A stretch of DNA of 7,623 bases from 62-47 sp039808365 (GCA_039808365.1 JBDHSX010000174.1:1-7623); one strand, 5' to 3'; numbered from the stretch's first letter, positions 1 to 6,339 are shown. Notes: generated from the letters alone by a model not told the origin. Made by a program: numbers and translations.

Positions 1-1112
1 ACGCCGCCTACGCGCTGGTCAAGCGCGCCCGCGACGCGCGCGAGCCGCTCGACCTCGATTTGCCGGAACGCAAGATCCTCCTGAAGCCGGACGGCACCGT
101 CGATCGCGTGGTGACGCCGGAACGGCTCGACGCCCACCGGCTGATCGAGGAATTCATGATCCTCGCCAACGTCGCCGCCGCGGAAACGCTGGAGAAAAAG
201 GGCCTGCCGCTGATCTACCGCGTCCACGACGAGCCAACGGTGGAGAAGGTCCACAACCTTCAGGAATTTCTGAAGACGCTCGATATCCCGTTCGCCAAGG
301 CCGGCGCGTTGCGGCCCGCCGTGTTCAATCGCGTGCTGACGCGGATCAAGGGCCACGACTCCGAGCACATGGTCAACGAGGTGGTGCTGCGCTCGCAGGC
401 GCAGGCGGAATACGCCGCCGAGAACTACGGCCATTTCGGCCTCAACCTGCGGCGCTACGCGCATTTCACCTCGCCGATCCGCCGCTATGCCGATCTCGTC
501 GTGCATCGCGCCATCATCCGCGCGCTCGGGCTCGGCGCCGGCGCCCTGCCCGAGTCCGAGACCATCGAAACGCTGAGCGAGGTCGCGGCGCAGATTTCCG
601 CGACCGAGCGGCGCGCCATGAAGGCGGAGCGCGAAACCGTCGACCGGCTGATCGCGCACCACCTCGCCGACCGCGTCGGCGCGGTGTTCCAGGGCCGCAT
701 TTCCGGCGTCACCCGCGCCGGCCTGTTCGTCAAGCTCAACGACACCGGCGCCGACGGCCTGATCCCGATCCGGACGCTGGGAACCGAATATTTCCAGTAC
801 GACGAAGCGCGCCACGCGCTGGTCGGCACACGCAGCGGTGCCATGCACAGGCTGGGTGACGCGGTCGAGGTTCGTCTGGTAGAAGCTGCTCCCGTGGCCG
901 GCGCGTTGCGTTTCGAACTGCTGTCGGCGGCCGAGGGCGCGCCGCGCCGGGGCAAACCGGGGCGGGACACCGGGCGTTCGCGCGAGGCTCAAAGGGCGCG
1001 CGGCAAGATCAGGACCGAACGCAAGGCGGCAAAGCCCGCGCGCCAATTTGCAAAGGCCAAGGGCAAGCCTACCAAAGGCAAGGGCAAACCGGGCAAGGGC
1101 AAGAAGAAGTAA
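1..1112 (+). CDS. rnr: Ribonuclease R, C-terminal part (5' end outside window)
   Basis: This is the C-terminal ~370 residues of a 3'-5' exoribonuclease of the RNB (RNase II/R) family, which degrades structured RNA in the cytoplasm. The reading frame (codons from base 3) is open through the window edge, so the TTG at 60 is internal and not the start. The end of the RNB domain is visible, with the hallmark HFTSPIRRYADL at about 462-497. An S1 RNA-binding domain follows (about 672-923, GRISGVTRAGLFVKL). The last ~60 residues (about 933-1109) are a low-complexity Lys/Gly/Arg tail, as in RNase R and unlike RNase II. The catalytic aspartate cluster of the RNB domain would lie upstream of the window. 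The DUF983 gene starts 9 bp after the TAA, suggesting co-transcription. The family call is firm; RNase R over RNase II rests on the basic tail and the genomic context. Confidence 0.95.
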   Translation, partial: AAYALVKRARDAREPLDLDLPERKILLKPDGTVDRVVTPERLDAHRLIEEFMILANVAAAETLEKKGLPLIYRVHDEPTVEKVHNLQEFLKTLDIPFAKAGALRPAVFNRVLTRIKGHDSEHMVNEVVLRSQAQAEYAAENYGHFGLNLRRYAHFTSPIRRYADLVVHRAIIRALGLGAGALPESETIETLSEVAAQISATERRAMKAERETVDRLIAHHLADRVGAVFQGRISGVTRAGLFVKLNDTGADGLIPIRTLGTEYFQYDEARHALVGTRSGAMHRLGDAVEVRLVEAAPVAGALRFELLSAAEGAPRRGKPGRDTGRSREAQRARGKIRTERKAAKPARQFAKAKGKPTKGKGKPGKGKKK

Positions 1113-1121
1113 AGGCAAATC

Positions 1122-1592
1122 GTGAAATCATCCGCCGTCTCGACCTGGACCCAAAAGACCGACTCGCCGCCCGACCGCGACATCTGGCTGTCGATGAAGC
1201 GCGGCATGCGCGGCCGTTGCCCGTGTTGCGGCGAGGGCAAGCTGTTTCGGGCGTTCCTGAAAGTGAACGAGATATGCCCGTCCTGCGGCGAGGAACTGTT
1301 TCATCACCGCGCCGATGACCTGCCGGCCTATCTGGTGATCGTCATCGTCGGCCATATCGTGGTGCCGCTGGCGCTGGCGATCGAAACCCGTTTCTCGCCG
1401 AGCATCATGCTGCAACTGGCGATCTATCTGCCGATCACCTTCATCAGCTCGCTGTTGCTGCTCCAGCCGGTCAAGGGCACCGTTGTCGGTTTGCAGTGGG
1501 CGTGCCGCATGCACGGCTTCGACGATAAATCACCCGACGACATGCCGGTGCTCGACGCGGCCGGCGGCAAGACCCCACCGGAGATCCGATGA
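1122..1592 (+). CDS. DUF983 family zinc-ribbon membrane protein
   Basis: This 156-residue protein of the DUF983 family has no established function. The N-terminal part is cytoplasmic-looking and carries two CPxCG knuckles (C33/C36 and C52/C55), which probably bind one zinc ion. The family-typical HHRADDLPAY stretch (residues 61-70) follows, then two hydrophobic segments at about 68-88 and 95-116 that should span the inner membrane. The C-terminus is short and polar. The GTG start at 1122 is chosen because AAGG (1112-1115) sits 6 nt upstream. An in-frame ATG at 1194 would remove 24 poorly conserved residues while keeping the Cys motifs, so it remains an alternative. The gene lies 9 bp after rnr and its TGA overlaps the NUDIX start (ATGA), so it is the middle gene of a probable operon. 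The family assignment is confident, the role unknown. Confidence 0.88.
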   Translation: MKSSAVSTWTQKTDSPPDRDIWLSMKRGMRGRCPCCGEGKLFRAFLKVNEICPSCGEELFHHRADDLPAYLVIVIVGHIVVPLALAIETRFSPSIMLQLAIYLPITFISSLLLLQPVKGTVVGLQWACRMHGFDDKSPDDMPVLDAAGGKTPPEIR

Positions 1593-2329
1593 CCAGCACG
1601 CCTGCCACGCCCGAGGAAAAAGAAGCCGATCACCATCCCTATCGGCGGCCGCGCGACGCCGCGACATTGATCCTGATCGACCGCAGCCATGCCCGGCCGC
1701 GCGTGCTGGTCGGCCGCCGGCACAACAACGTGGTGTTCATGCCGGGCAAATACGTGTTCCCCGGCGGCAGCGTCGACAAGACCGACAACCGCGTGCCGGT
1801 GGCCGCGCCGATTCCTCAGGAACTCGAAGCCAACCTGATGAAGGGCAGCCCGCGCACCGAGCCGTCGCGCGCGCGCTCGCTGGCGATCGCCGCGATCCGC
1901 GAGGCCTGCGAGGAAACCGGCCTGTGCCTCGGCTGCAGGCGCGACGACCCCGCCACGCGCAAGCTCAACGGCGTGTGGCAGCCGTTCGCCGACGCCGGGC
2001 TGCTGCCCGACCCTTCCGGCCTGTTCCTGATCGCCCGCGCCATCACCCCGCCCGGCCGCGTCCGCCGCTTCGACACCCGGTTCTTCACCGCCGACGCCTC
2101 CAGCATCGCCCACCGGGTCGAGGGCGTGGTCCATGCCGACGCCGAGCTGGTCGAACTGGTGTGGGTCGAGATCGGCTCGGAGCCGCTGGCCGACGCCCAT
2201 GTCATGACCAAGAACGTGCTGCATCAACTGGACCGGCGGCTCGCCGACGGCCCGCTGCGCCACGATACGCCGGTGCCGTTCTTCCACTTCTACGGCGGCA
2301 GGATGCAGATGGACCTGCTGGGGGACTGA
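1589..2329 (+). CDS. NUDIX hydrolase, NUDT19-like (putative acyl-CoA diphosphatase)
   Basis: This 246-residue NUDIX hydrolase would cleave a nucleoside diphosphate linked to another moiety, using divalent metal. The Nudix box is split. Its Gly part is PGKYVFPGGSVDK (residues 52-64) and its catalytic helix part is REACEETGL (104-112), with about 40 residues between them where the canonical box has 13. That split is the arrangement I know from NUDT19/RP2p-type CoA diphosphatases, so CoA or acyl-CoA is the likely but untested substrate. The metal-binding glutamates of REACEETG are intact. The ATG at 1589 overlaps the DUF983 stop by 4 bp and has GGAG (1580-1583) 5 nt upstream, indicating translational coupling. 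The gene ends in a hairpin that begins at its stop codon. No signal peptide or membrane segment is seen. Confidence 0.88.
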   Translation: MTSTPATPEEKEADHHPYRRPRDAATLILIDRSHARPRVLVGRRHNNVVFMPGKYVFPGGSVDKTDNRVPVAAPIPQELEANLMKGSPRTEPSRARSLAIAAIREACEETGLCLGCRRDDPATRKLNGVWQPFADAGLLPDPSGLFLIARAITPPGRVRRFDTRFFTADASSIAHRVEGVVHADAELVELVWVEIGSEPLADAHVMTKNVLHQLDRRLADGPLRHDTPVPFFHFYGGRMQMDLLGD

Positions 2330-2369
2330 CGCCGGGCCTCGGCCCCTGCCCGCGGCGTCGGGGTTTTCG
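2328..2369 (+). terminator. Possible intrinsic terminator after the rnr-DUF983-NUDIX run
   Basis: GACGCCG at 2328-2334 can pair with CGGCGTC at 2353-2359. The 18-nt GC-rich loop can itself fold (GGGCC/GGCCC around 2334-2345). GGGGTTTTC follows directly. The T-run is short (4 T) and interrupted from the stem by four G, so this is a weaker than standard rho-independent terminator. Its location exactly at the NUDIX stop and before the rpmG promoter supports the call. Confidence 0.45.
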
Positions 2370-2391
2370 CAGGTTTTTGCCCGCCAAAACC

Positions 2392-2419
2392 TTGACTTTG
2401 GGCCATTGCCGGCTAGTTT
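2392..2419 (+). promoter_or_regulatory. Sigma-70-type promoter for rpmG
   Basis: TTGACT (2392-2397, preceded by C as in many alphaproteobacterial -35 boxes) is followed after 16 nt by TAGTTT (2414-2419). It sits in an AT-rich pocket of an otherwise GC-rich gap, about 65 bp before the rpmG ATG. The strong -35 box fits a highly expressed ribosomal protein gene. The exact -10 is less certain than the -35. Confidence 0.6.
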
Positions 2420-2485
2420 GCGCGCCAAACGCGGATTGGCGCTCGCCGGTCGGCTGCCGATTCCTGACAATTCGAGGTTCATTCC

Positions 2486-2653
2486 ATGGCCAAAGCGGTC
2501 ACCATCAAGGTCAAGCTGGTTTCCACCGCCGACACCGGCTTCTATTACGTCGCGAAGAAGAACTCGCGCACCATGACCGACAAGATGGTCAAGAAGAAGT
2601 ACGATCCCGTCGCGCGCAAGCACGTCGAGTTCAAGGAAGCCAAGATCAAGTAA
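2486..2653 (+). CDS. rpmG: 50S ribosomal protein L33
   Basis: This gene encodes a 55-residue basic protein, MAKAVTIKVKLVSTADTGFY at its N-terminus and ending EFKEAKIK. It matches bacterial ribosomal protein L33 along its full length, including the KNSRTMTDKMVKKKYDP core. L33 is a component of the large subunit near the E site. There are no cysteines, so this is the zinc-independent (C-) form without the CxxC pairs of the zinc-ribbon paralogue. GAGG at 2474-2477 lies 8 nt before the ATG. It has its own promoter about 65 bp upstream and a strong palindromic terminator 26 bp after its TAA, so it looks monocistronic even though it lies in the same direction as the NUDIX gene. Confidence 0.96.
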   Translation: MAKAVTIKVKLVSTADTGFYYVAKKNSRTMTDKMVKKKYDPVARKHVEFKEAKIK

Positions 2654-2679
2654 TCTTTTCAGAGACTTGAACGGGTTGC

Positions 2680-2710
2680 AACGGGGCCGCGCGGCCCCGT
2701 TCGTCGTTTT
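2680..2710 (+). terminator. Rho-independent terminator of rpmG
   Basis: A perfect 22-nt palindrome spans 2680-2701. It gives a 9-bp stem, AACGGGGCC with GGCCCCGTT, around a GCGC loop. CGTCGTTTT follows at 2702-2710. The stem is very stable; the T-tract is short and not immediately adjacent. The position 26 bp past the rpmG stop supports a terminator. Confidence 0.7.
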
Positions 2711-2745
2711 GGCGCGGTCAGGGCGGGTTTCGTTTAAACGGAAAC

Positions 2746-2830
2746 GTCATGCGCGGGCTTGACCCGCGCATCCATCAAAAAGAAGAGTCGTTTCAGGTGG
2801 ATGGATTGCCGGGTCAAGCCCGGCAATGAC
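2746..2830. repeat. Paired-hairpin intergenic palindromic repeat (REP-like)
   Basis: Two 31-nt arms, 2746-2776 and 2800-2830, are inverted copies separated by a 23-nt A-rich spacer; 25 of 31 positions match. Each arm also folds alone into a 9-bp hairpin with a 5-nt loop. Left: ATGCGCGGG (2749-2757) with CCCGCGCAT (2763-2771). Right: ATTGCCGGG (2805-2813) with CCCGGCAAT (2819-2827). All six differences between arms fall in the stems and form three compensated base pairs. From memory, elements with a GGGCTTGACCC core are frequent between genes in Bradyrhizobium and Rhodopseudomonas; the copy number in this genome cannot be seen here. No transposase is nearby. The rest of the 2711-2866 gap shows nothing else that I can support. 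Confidence 0.85.
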
Positions 2831-2866
2831 GGTCTTGTTACCATCAAAAGACAAACTGCCGTATGG

Positions 2867-3580
2867 CTATGGTGCCGCCGATCCGGCCGGCTCGCGGCCG
2901 GCCGGCGCGAACAGGCTGAGCGCGAACCATGACCGGAACGCACGCCTGTCGTCAGACGATCCGTCGAGGCGCAACCAGCCGTCACGGATCGCCTGAGCGA
3001 TTCCGATATGGCCGAGCCAGATCTGGGTGAGCCGGCGCAGGCTGGCCTCGACGAACAGGTCGACGTCGAAGCCGGGATCGCGGTGGCACAGGTCGACGAC
3101 GCCGCGCTCGAACACCAGCCAATAGCGGCGGCGATCGACGGGAACGCCGGACAGCCGAAACTCGACCACGTAGCGGCCGCCGCGCGGCAGCGCCTTGCCG
3201 TCGACATTGCGGCGGATGTCCCACATCAGCACGTTGGGATCGAGATTGGCGCGGTCGATGAGATCGTGGCGCAACCAGCGCTGCGCCCACAGGCCCATGT
3301 TCTCGATCACCGGGAACAGTTCCCGGCCGGCCGCCGTCAGGTGATATTCGAAGCCGCCGCTCGTGCCGTGCCGGCGCTCGACGACGCCGACGAATTGCAA
3401 CTGTTTGAGGCGCTGCGTCAGCAGCGCCGACGACATCCGCGGCACCCCGCGATGCAGGTCGTTGAAGCGAACGCTGCCGCACAGCAATTCGCGAATGATC
3501 AGCGGCATCCAGCGTTCCGCCAGGATCTCGGCGGCCAGCGCGATGGGACAGAACTGGCCGTAGCCTCGCTTTTCAGCCAT
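2867..3580 (-). CDS. HxlR-family transcriptional regulator with SCP2-like C-terminal domain
   Basis: This 237-residue DNA-binding regulator has an N-terminal winged helix of the HxlR/MarR type (about residues 8-100). It shows the family signatures CPIALAAEILAERW (C11 onwards), the recognition region RFNDLHRGVPRMSSALLTQRL (38-58) and GFEYHLTAAGREL (76-88). C11 is at the position of the conserved N-terminal Cys that senses electrophiles or oxidants in some HxlR proteins such as YodB. Residues ~115-237 resemble an SCP2-like lipid-binding fold (YWLVFERG, CHRDPGFDVDLFVEASLRRL), an extra domain that could bind a hydrophobic effector; this is inference. The ATG at 3578-3580 has GGAG (complement of 3588-3591) 7 nt upstream. 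It is divergent from the flavoprotein gene, which it probably controls together with itself. Confidence 0.88.
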   Translation of the reverse strand: MAEKRGYGQFCPIALAAEILAERWMPLIIRELLCGSVRFNDLHRGVPRMSSALLTQRLKQLQFVGVVERRHGTSGGFEYHLTAAGRELFPVIENMGLWAQRWLRHDLIDRANLDPNVLMWDIRRNVDGKALPRGGRYVVEFRLSGVPVDRRRYWLVFERGVVDLCHRDPGFDVDLFVEASLRRLTQIWLGHIGIAQAIRDGWLRLDGSSDDRRAFRSWFALSLFAPAGREPAGSAAP

Positions 3581-3610
3581 GCCACAACTCCGGACGGCGC
3601 GATCCGACCG

Positions 3611-3671
3611 CTTCAGATATTGAAGTTGTCACTCTCTGCGGCCGGGATCAGGCTACCCCGAAATACTTCAA
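3611..3671. promoter_or_regulatory. Candidate operator region between hxlR-type gene and flavoprotein gene
   Basis: CTTCA-N5-TGAAG (3611-3625) is a dyad. Its right half extends to TTGAAGT (3620-3626), whose exact inverted copy ACTTCAA lies at 3665-3671, centres 45 bp apart. The three related half-sites sit inside a 107-bp divergent gap, where a HxlR dimer would be expected to bind. A possible -35 (TTGTCA, 3626-3631) for the flavoprotein gene adjoins the dyad, but I could not find a convincing -10. The regulator-site link is inference. Confidence 0.4.
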
Positions 3672-3687
3672 GCCGGGAGGTCTGACC

Positions 3688-4818
3688 ATGACACGCTTTC
3701 TTGATCTGCAGGCGCTCGTCCAGATCATCGGACCGCGCTTCGCCGAAGGCGCGGCCGAGCGCGATCAGAACGATACGTTCGTCGCCGCGCACTACGATGT
3801 TCTGAAGCAGCACAAGGTGTTCTCCGCGCTGGTTCCCGCCGATCTCGGCGGCGGCGGCGTGCGTCACGGCGCGATGTGCGCGTTCCTGCGGCAACTCGCG
3901 CATTACTGCCCGTCGACGGCGCTGGCGCTGTCGATGCACCAGCATCTGGTCGCGGCGGCGGCCTATCATCATCGCAACGGCCGGCCGGGCAAGGCGCTGC
4001 TGGAACGGGTCGCCGCCTCCGAGACCGTTCTGATCTCGACCGGCGCCAACGACTGGATGGACTCCAACGGCGAGGTCGCGCGTGCCGACGGCGGCTTTTT
4101 CGTCAGCGCGCGAAAACCGTTCGGCAGCGGCTCGCCGCAGGGCGAGGTGCTGGTGACGTCGGCGGCGTTCGATGATCCCACGGAAGGCCCGCAGGTTCTG
4201 CACTTCGCCGTTCCCTTTGCCGCGCAAGGCATTTCCCTCGCCGACGACTGGCGGACGCTCGGGATGCGCGCCACCGGTTCGCGCACCATCATCCTCGATC
4301 ACGTCTTCGTGCCCGACGCAGCCGTCGCCCTGCGGCGACCGCGCGGCCGGTTTCATCCGGCGTGGAACGTGATCCTCACCGTGGCCCTGCCGCTGATCAT
4401 GTCGGTCTATGCCGGCGTGGCGGAGGCGGCCGCCGACATCGCCCGGACGCAGGCGCGCAAACGCGCGAGCGATCCCACCGTGCCCTATCTGATCGGCGAA
4501 TTGACCAACGCGCTGACCACCGCGCAGCTCGCCGCCGACGACATGGTGCGCCTCGCCAACGACCTCGACTTCGCCATGAGCCTGGACCTGACCAACGCCA
4601 TGCTGGTGCGCAAGACGATCGTCGCGGAGAACGTGCTGGCGACCGTGGAAAAGGCGCTGGAAACCGCGGGCGGCGCCGGGTTCTACCGCGCCGCCGGCCT
4701 GGAGCGTTTCGTGCGCGACGCCCACGGCGCGCAATTCCACCCGCTGCCCGCCAAGCGCCAGTGCCGGTTCACCGGCCGCCTCGCGCTGAATCTCGATCCG
4801 ATCGCGGACACGGCGTGA
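3688..4818 (+). CDS. Acyl-CoA dehydrogenase-fold flavoprotein, possibly DszC-like monooxygenase
   Basis: This 376-residue protein has the acyl-CoA dehydrogenase fold: a helical N-domain (about 1-115), a beta domain (about 116-225) and a C-terminal helical bundle (about 230-376). Diagnostic stretches are STALALSMHQHLV (76-88) and WRTLGMRATGS (188-198), the latter a classic flavin/substrate-contact motif. Near the C-terminus, where acyl-CoA dehydrogenases carry the YEGT-type catalytic Glu, this protein instead reads GGAGFYR (328-334) and AQFHPLPAKRQCRF (348-361). A His/Pro-rich stretch there is what I know from DszC/SfnC-like flavin monooxygenases, so monooxygenation or another oxidation is more likely than beta-oxidation. 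The substrate is unknown. The ATG has a strong GGGAGG (3675-3680) 7 nt upstream. It is divergent from the HxlR-type regulator and converges on pleD with only 10 bp between the stops. Confidence 0.85.
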   Translation: MTRFLDLQALVQIIGPRFAEGAAERDQNDTFVAAHYDVLKQHKVFSALVPADLGGGGVRHGAMCAFLRQLAHYCPSTALALSMHQHLVAAAAYHHRNGRPGKALLERVAASETVLISTGANDWMDSNGEVARADGGFFVSARKPFGSGSPQGEVLVTSAAFDDPTEGPQVLHFAVPFAAQGISLADDWRTLGMRATGSRTIILDHVFVPDAAVALRRPRGRFHPAWNVILTVALPLIMSVYAGVAEAAADIARTQARKRASDPTVPYLIGELTNALTTAQLAADDMVRLANDLDFAMSLDLTNAMLVRKTIVAENVLATVEKALETAGGAGFYRAAGLERFVRDAHGAQFHPLPAKRQCRFTGRLALNLDPIADTA

Positions 4819-4828
4819 CGGCGCGGCG

Positions 4829-6202
4829 CTACGCCGCCGCCGCCACCACGCGGTTGCGGCCGTCGTGCTTGGCGCGGTAGAGCGCCAGGTCGGCGCGCTT
4901 GAGGATGTCGGCCATCGGCTCGCCCCGGCGTTCCAGCGCCGCCAGGCCGACCGAGATCGTCACCTGAATCTGCCGCGCGCCCTTGTCGATGACGAACGGC
5001 TCCACCGCCACCGCGCGCCGCAACCGCTCGGCGACCATGCCGGCGACCTGCATGTCGGTCTCCGGCATCACGATGACGAATTCCTCGCCGCCATAGCGGC
5101 AGGCCAGATCGATGCCGCGGATCGACTTGCGGATCCGCACGGCGAATTCGCGCAGCACCTCGTCGCCGGCGTCGTGGCCGTAGGTGTCGTTGACCGCCTT
5201 GAAGTAATCGATGTCGAGCATCATCAGCGCCAGCGATTTTCCGCGCATTGACGCCTGTTCGCCCAGCGTCCCGAGATGGGTTTCCATGTAGCGGCGGTTG
5301 TGCAGGCCGGTCAGGGCGTCGGTGATCGCCGCCTCGATCGAATTCTGCACGTTGTCGCGCAGATGGTCGGTGTAGCGGCGGCGGCGGATCTGGGTGCGCG
5401 CCCGCGCCAGGAGCTCGTTCTTGTCCACCGGCCGCGACAGATAATCGTTGACGCCGATCTCAAGGCCGCGCAGCAGGCGCGCGTTGTTGTCGGTCTCGGA
5501 GATGGCCAGGATCGGCACCTGCCGCGTGCGCTCCAGCGAGCGCGCCTGACCGCACAGCCGCAGGCCGTCGAAATTCGCCAGGCCGAGCGAGATGATCAAA
5601 AGATCGTAATTGCCTTCCGCCGCGTGAAACAGCGCTTCCCCCGGATTGGGCTCGACGTCGACGGAATGTTCGGCGGCGAGCACCGGCGCCAGCCGTTCAT
5701 AGGACGACGGGCGATCGTCCACCAAGAGGATGCGGCCGCCGACGCCGGTATCCGTCACCGCGGCGCGCTCGGGGGCCTGCACCCCCATCTCCATCGAGGT
5801 CAGCGCCCGCATCCGCAATTCGTCGGTCATCATCTTGAGGCGGCTCAGCGAACGCACCCGCGCGATCAGCACCACGTCCGACACCGGCTTGGTGAGAAAA
5901 TCGTCGGCGCCGGCCTCAAGGCCGCGCACGCGATCGGCCGGGCTGTCGAGCGCCGTCACCATCACCACCGGAATGAAATGCGTCGCCGGATTGGCCTTCA
6001 GGCGGCGGCAGACCTCGAAGCCGTCCATGTCCGGCATCATCACGTCGAGCAGGATAATGTCGCATTCGGCGCGCGACGCCACCTCCAGCGCCTGCGCGCC
6101 GTTGCAGGCGGTGACGACGTCGAAATATTCGGCCGACAACCGTGCTTCCAGCAGCTTCACATTGGCGGGAATGTCGTCGACGACCAGAACACGCGCGGAC
6201 AT
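4829..6202 (-). CDS. pleD: Response regulator PleD, REC-REC-GGDEF diguanylate cyclase
   Basis: This 457-residue cytoplasmic protein makes cyclic di-GMP from two GTP when phosphorylated and dimerised. Receiver 1 (about 3-120) is complete: D9/D10, phospho-acceptor D53 in LLDVMMPDMDG, T83 and K105. Receiver 2 (about 156-270) is degenerate: Ser205 replaces the phospho-acceptor and Arg257 the conserved Lys, as expected for a dimerisation adaptor. The GGDEF domain (about 285-457) has DALTGLHNRRY (295-305), metal site D330, N338, D347, and signature GGEEF (371-375). The inhibitory I-site RGID (362-365) lies five residues before the signature, so product feedback should operate. Active-site numbering is Caulobacter PleD plus three. 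AGGAG (complement of 6209-6213) sits 6 nt before the ATG. It follows divK on the same strand; a 5' hairpin abuts its ribosome-binding site. Confidence 0.95.
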   Translation of the reverse strand: MSARVLVVDDIPANVKLLEARLSAEYFDVVTACNGAQALEVASRAECDIILLDVMMPDMDGFEVCRRLKANPATHFIPVVMVTALDSPADRVRGLEAGADDFLTKPVSDVVLIARVRSLSRLKMMTDELRMRALTSMEMGVQAPERAAVTDTGVGGRILLVDDRPSSYERLAPVLAAEHSVDVEPNPGEALFHAAEGNYDLLIISLGLANFDGLRLCGQARSLERTRQVPILAISETDNNARLLRGLEIGVNDYLSRPVDKNELLARARTQIRRRRYTDHLRDNVQNSIEAAITDALTGLHNRRYMETHLGTLGEQASMRGKSLALMMLDIDYFKAVNDTYGHDAGDEVLREFAVRIRKSIRGIDLACRYGGEEFVIVMPETDMQVAGMVAERLRRAVAVEPFVIDKGARQIQVTISVGLAALERRGEPMADILKRADLALYRAKHDGRNRVVAAAA

Positions 6203-6214
6203 CGCAATCTCCTA

Positions 6215-6245
6215 GAGCCTGCCTCGATGACGTTGAAGCAGGCTC
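6215..6245 (-). promoter_or_regulatory. Hairpin in the pleD leader next to the Shine-Dalgarno
   Basis: In the pleD mRNA, GAGCCTGC (complement of 6238-6245) pairs perfectly with GCAGGCTC (complement of 6215-6222) around a 15-nt loop. The 3' arm ends one nucleotide before the AGGAG of pleD. Such a stem could affect ribosome access or protect the transcript. Read on the + strand it is followed by a T-rich stretch (GTCGTTTGTTTT), but no + strand gene ends here, so a terminator role in that direction is unlikely. Confidence 0.45.
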
Positions 6246-6263
6246 GTCGTTTGTTTTAGGCTT

Positions 6264-6339
6264 GAGCATGATCTTGTCCGAAAACCGGCTTCCACCCCCG
6301 GATCAAGTCCGAGGGCAGGCTTTCGGGATCATGCTCTAG
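6264..6339. repeat. Palindromic intergenic repeat between divK and pleD, overlapping divK stop
   Basis: GAGCATGATC (6264-6273) and GATCATGCTC (6327-6336) are perfect 10-bp inverted termini. Inside them CCGAAAACC (6278-6286) faces GGCTTTCGG (6319-6327) with one mismatch, so the element can fold into a long two-part hairpin. The ends, with CTAG flanking, look like a repeat family I recall as abundant between genes of Bradyrhizobium-type genomes (core TTTTCGGACAAGATCATGCTC-like). Bases 6336-6338, read on the - strand, are the TAG stop of divK, so the repeat edge reaches into the gene. It lies within the probable divK-pleD transcript. Confidence 0.75.

Noticed and set aside
1020..1109. Short tandem-like repeats (AAGGGCAAG units) at the end of rnr
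   Set aside because: They encode the Lys/Gly-rich tail usual for RNase R; low-complexity coding explains them.
1424..2670. Long open frames on both strands (about 395-399 codons) across the DUF983, NUDIX and rpmG genes
   Set aside because: They run through three well-supported genes and their gaps, have Arg/Gly/Ala-rich shadow composition with no recognisable domain, and arise from GC-rich third positions.
3008..3685. A 225-codon + strand open frame antisense to the HxlR-type gene
   Set aside because: The opposite strand has clear HxlR motifs and a Shine-Dalgarno; this frame has neither.
3613..4740. A 375-codon open frame antisense to the flavoprotein gene
   Set aside because: It mirrors the codon bias of the real gene, shows no family motif, and would start inside the gene with no clear ribosome site.
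4819..4860. Possible bidirectional terminator between the flavoprotein and pleD stops
   Set aside because: GC-rich self-complementarity (CGGCG / CGCCG) exists but there is no T-tract on either strand, and the sequence is mostly inside the pleD coding end.
5276..6259. A 327-codon + strand open frame antisense to pleD
   Set aside because: His/Arg-rich shadow translation of a fully conserved PleD; no domain is recognisable.
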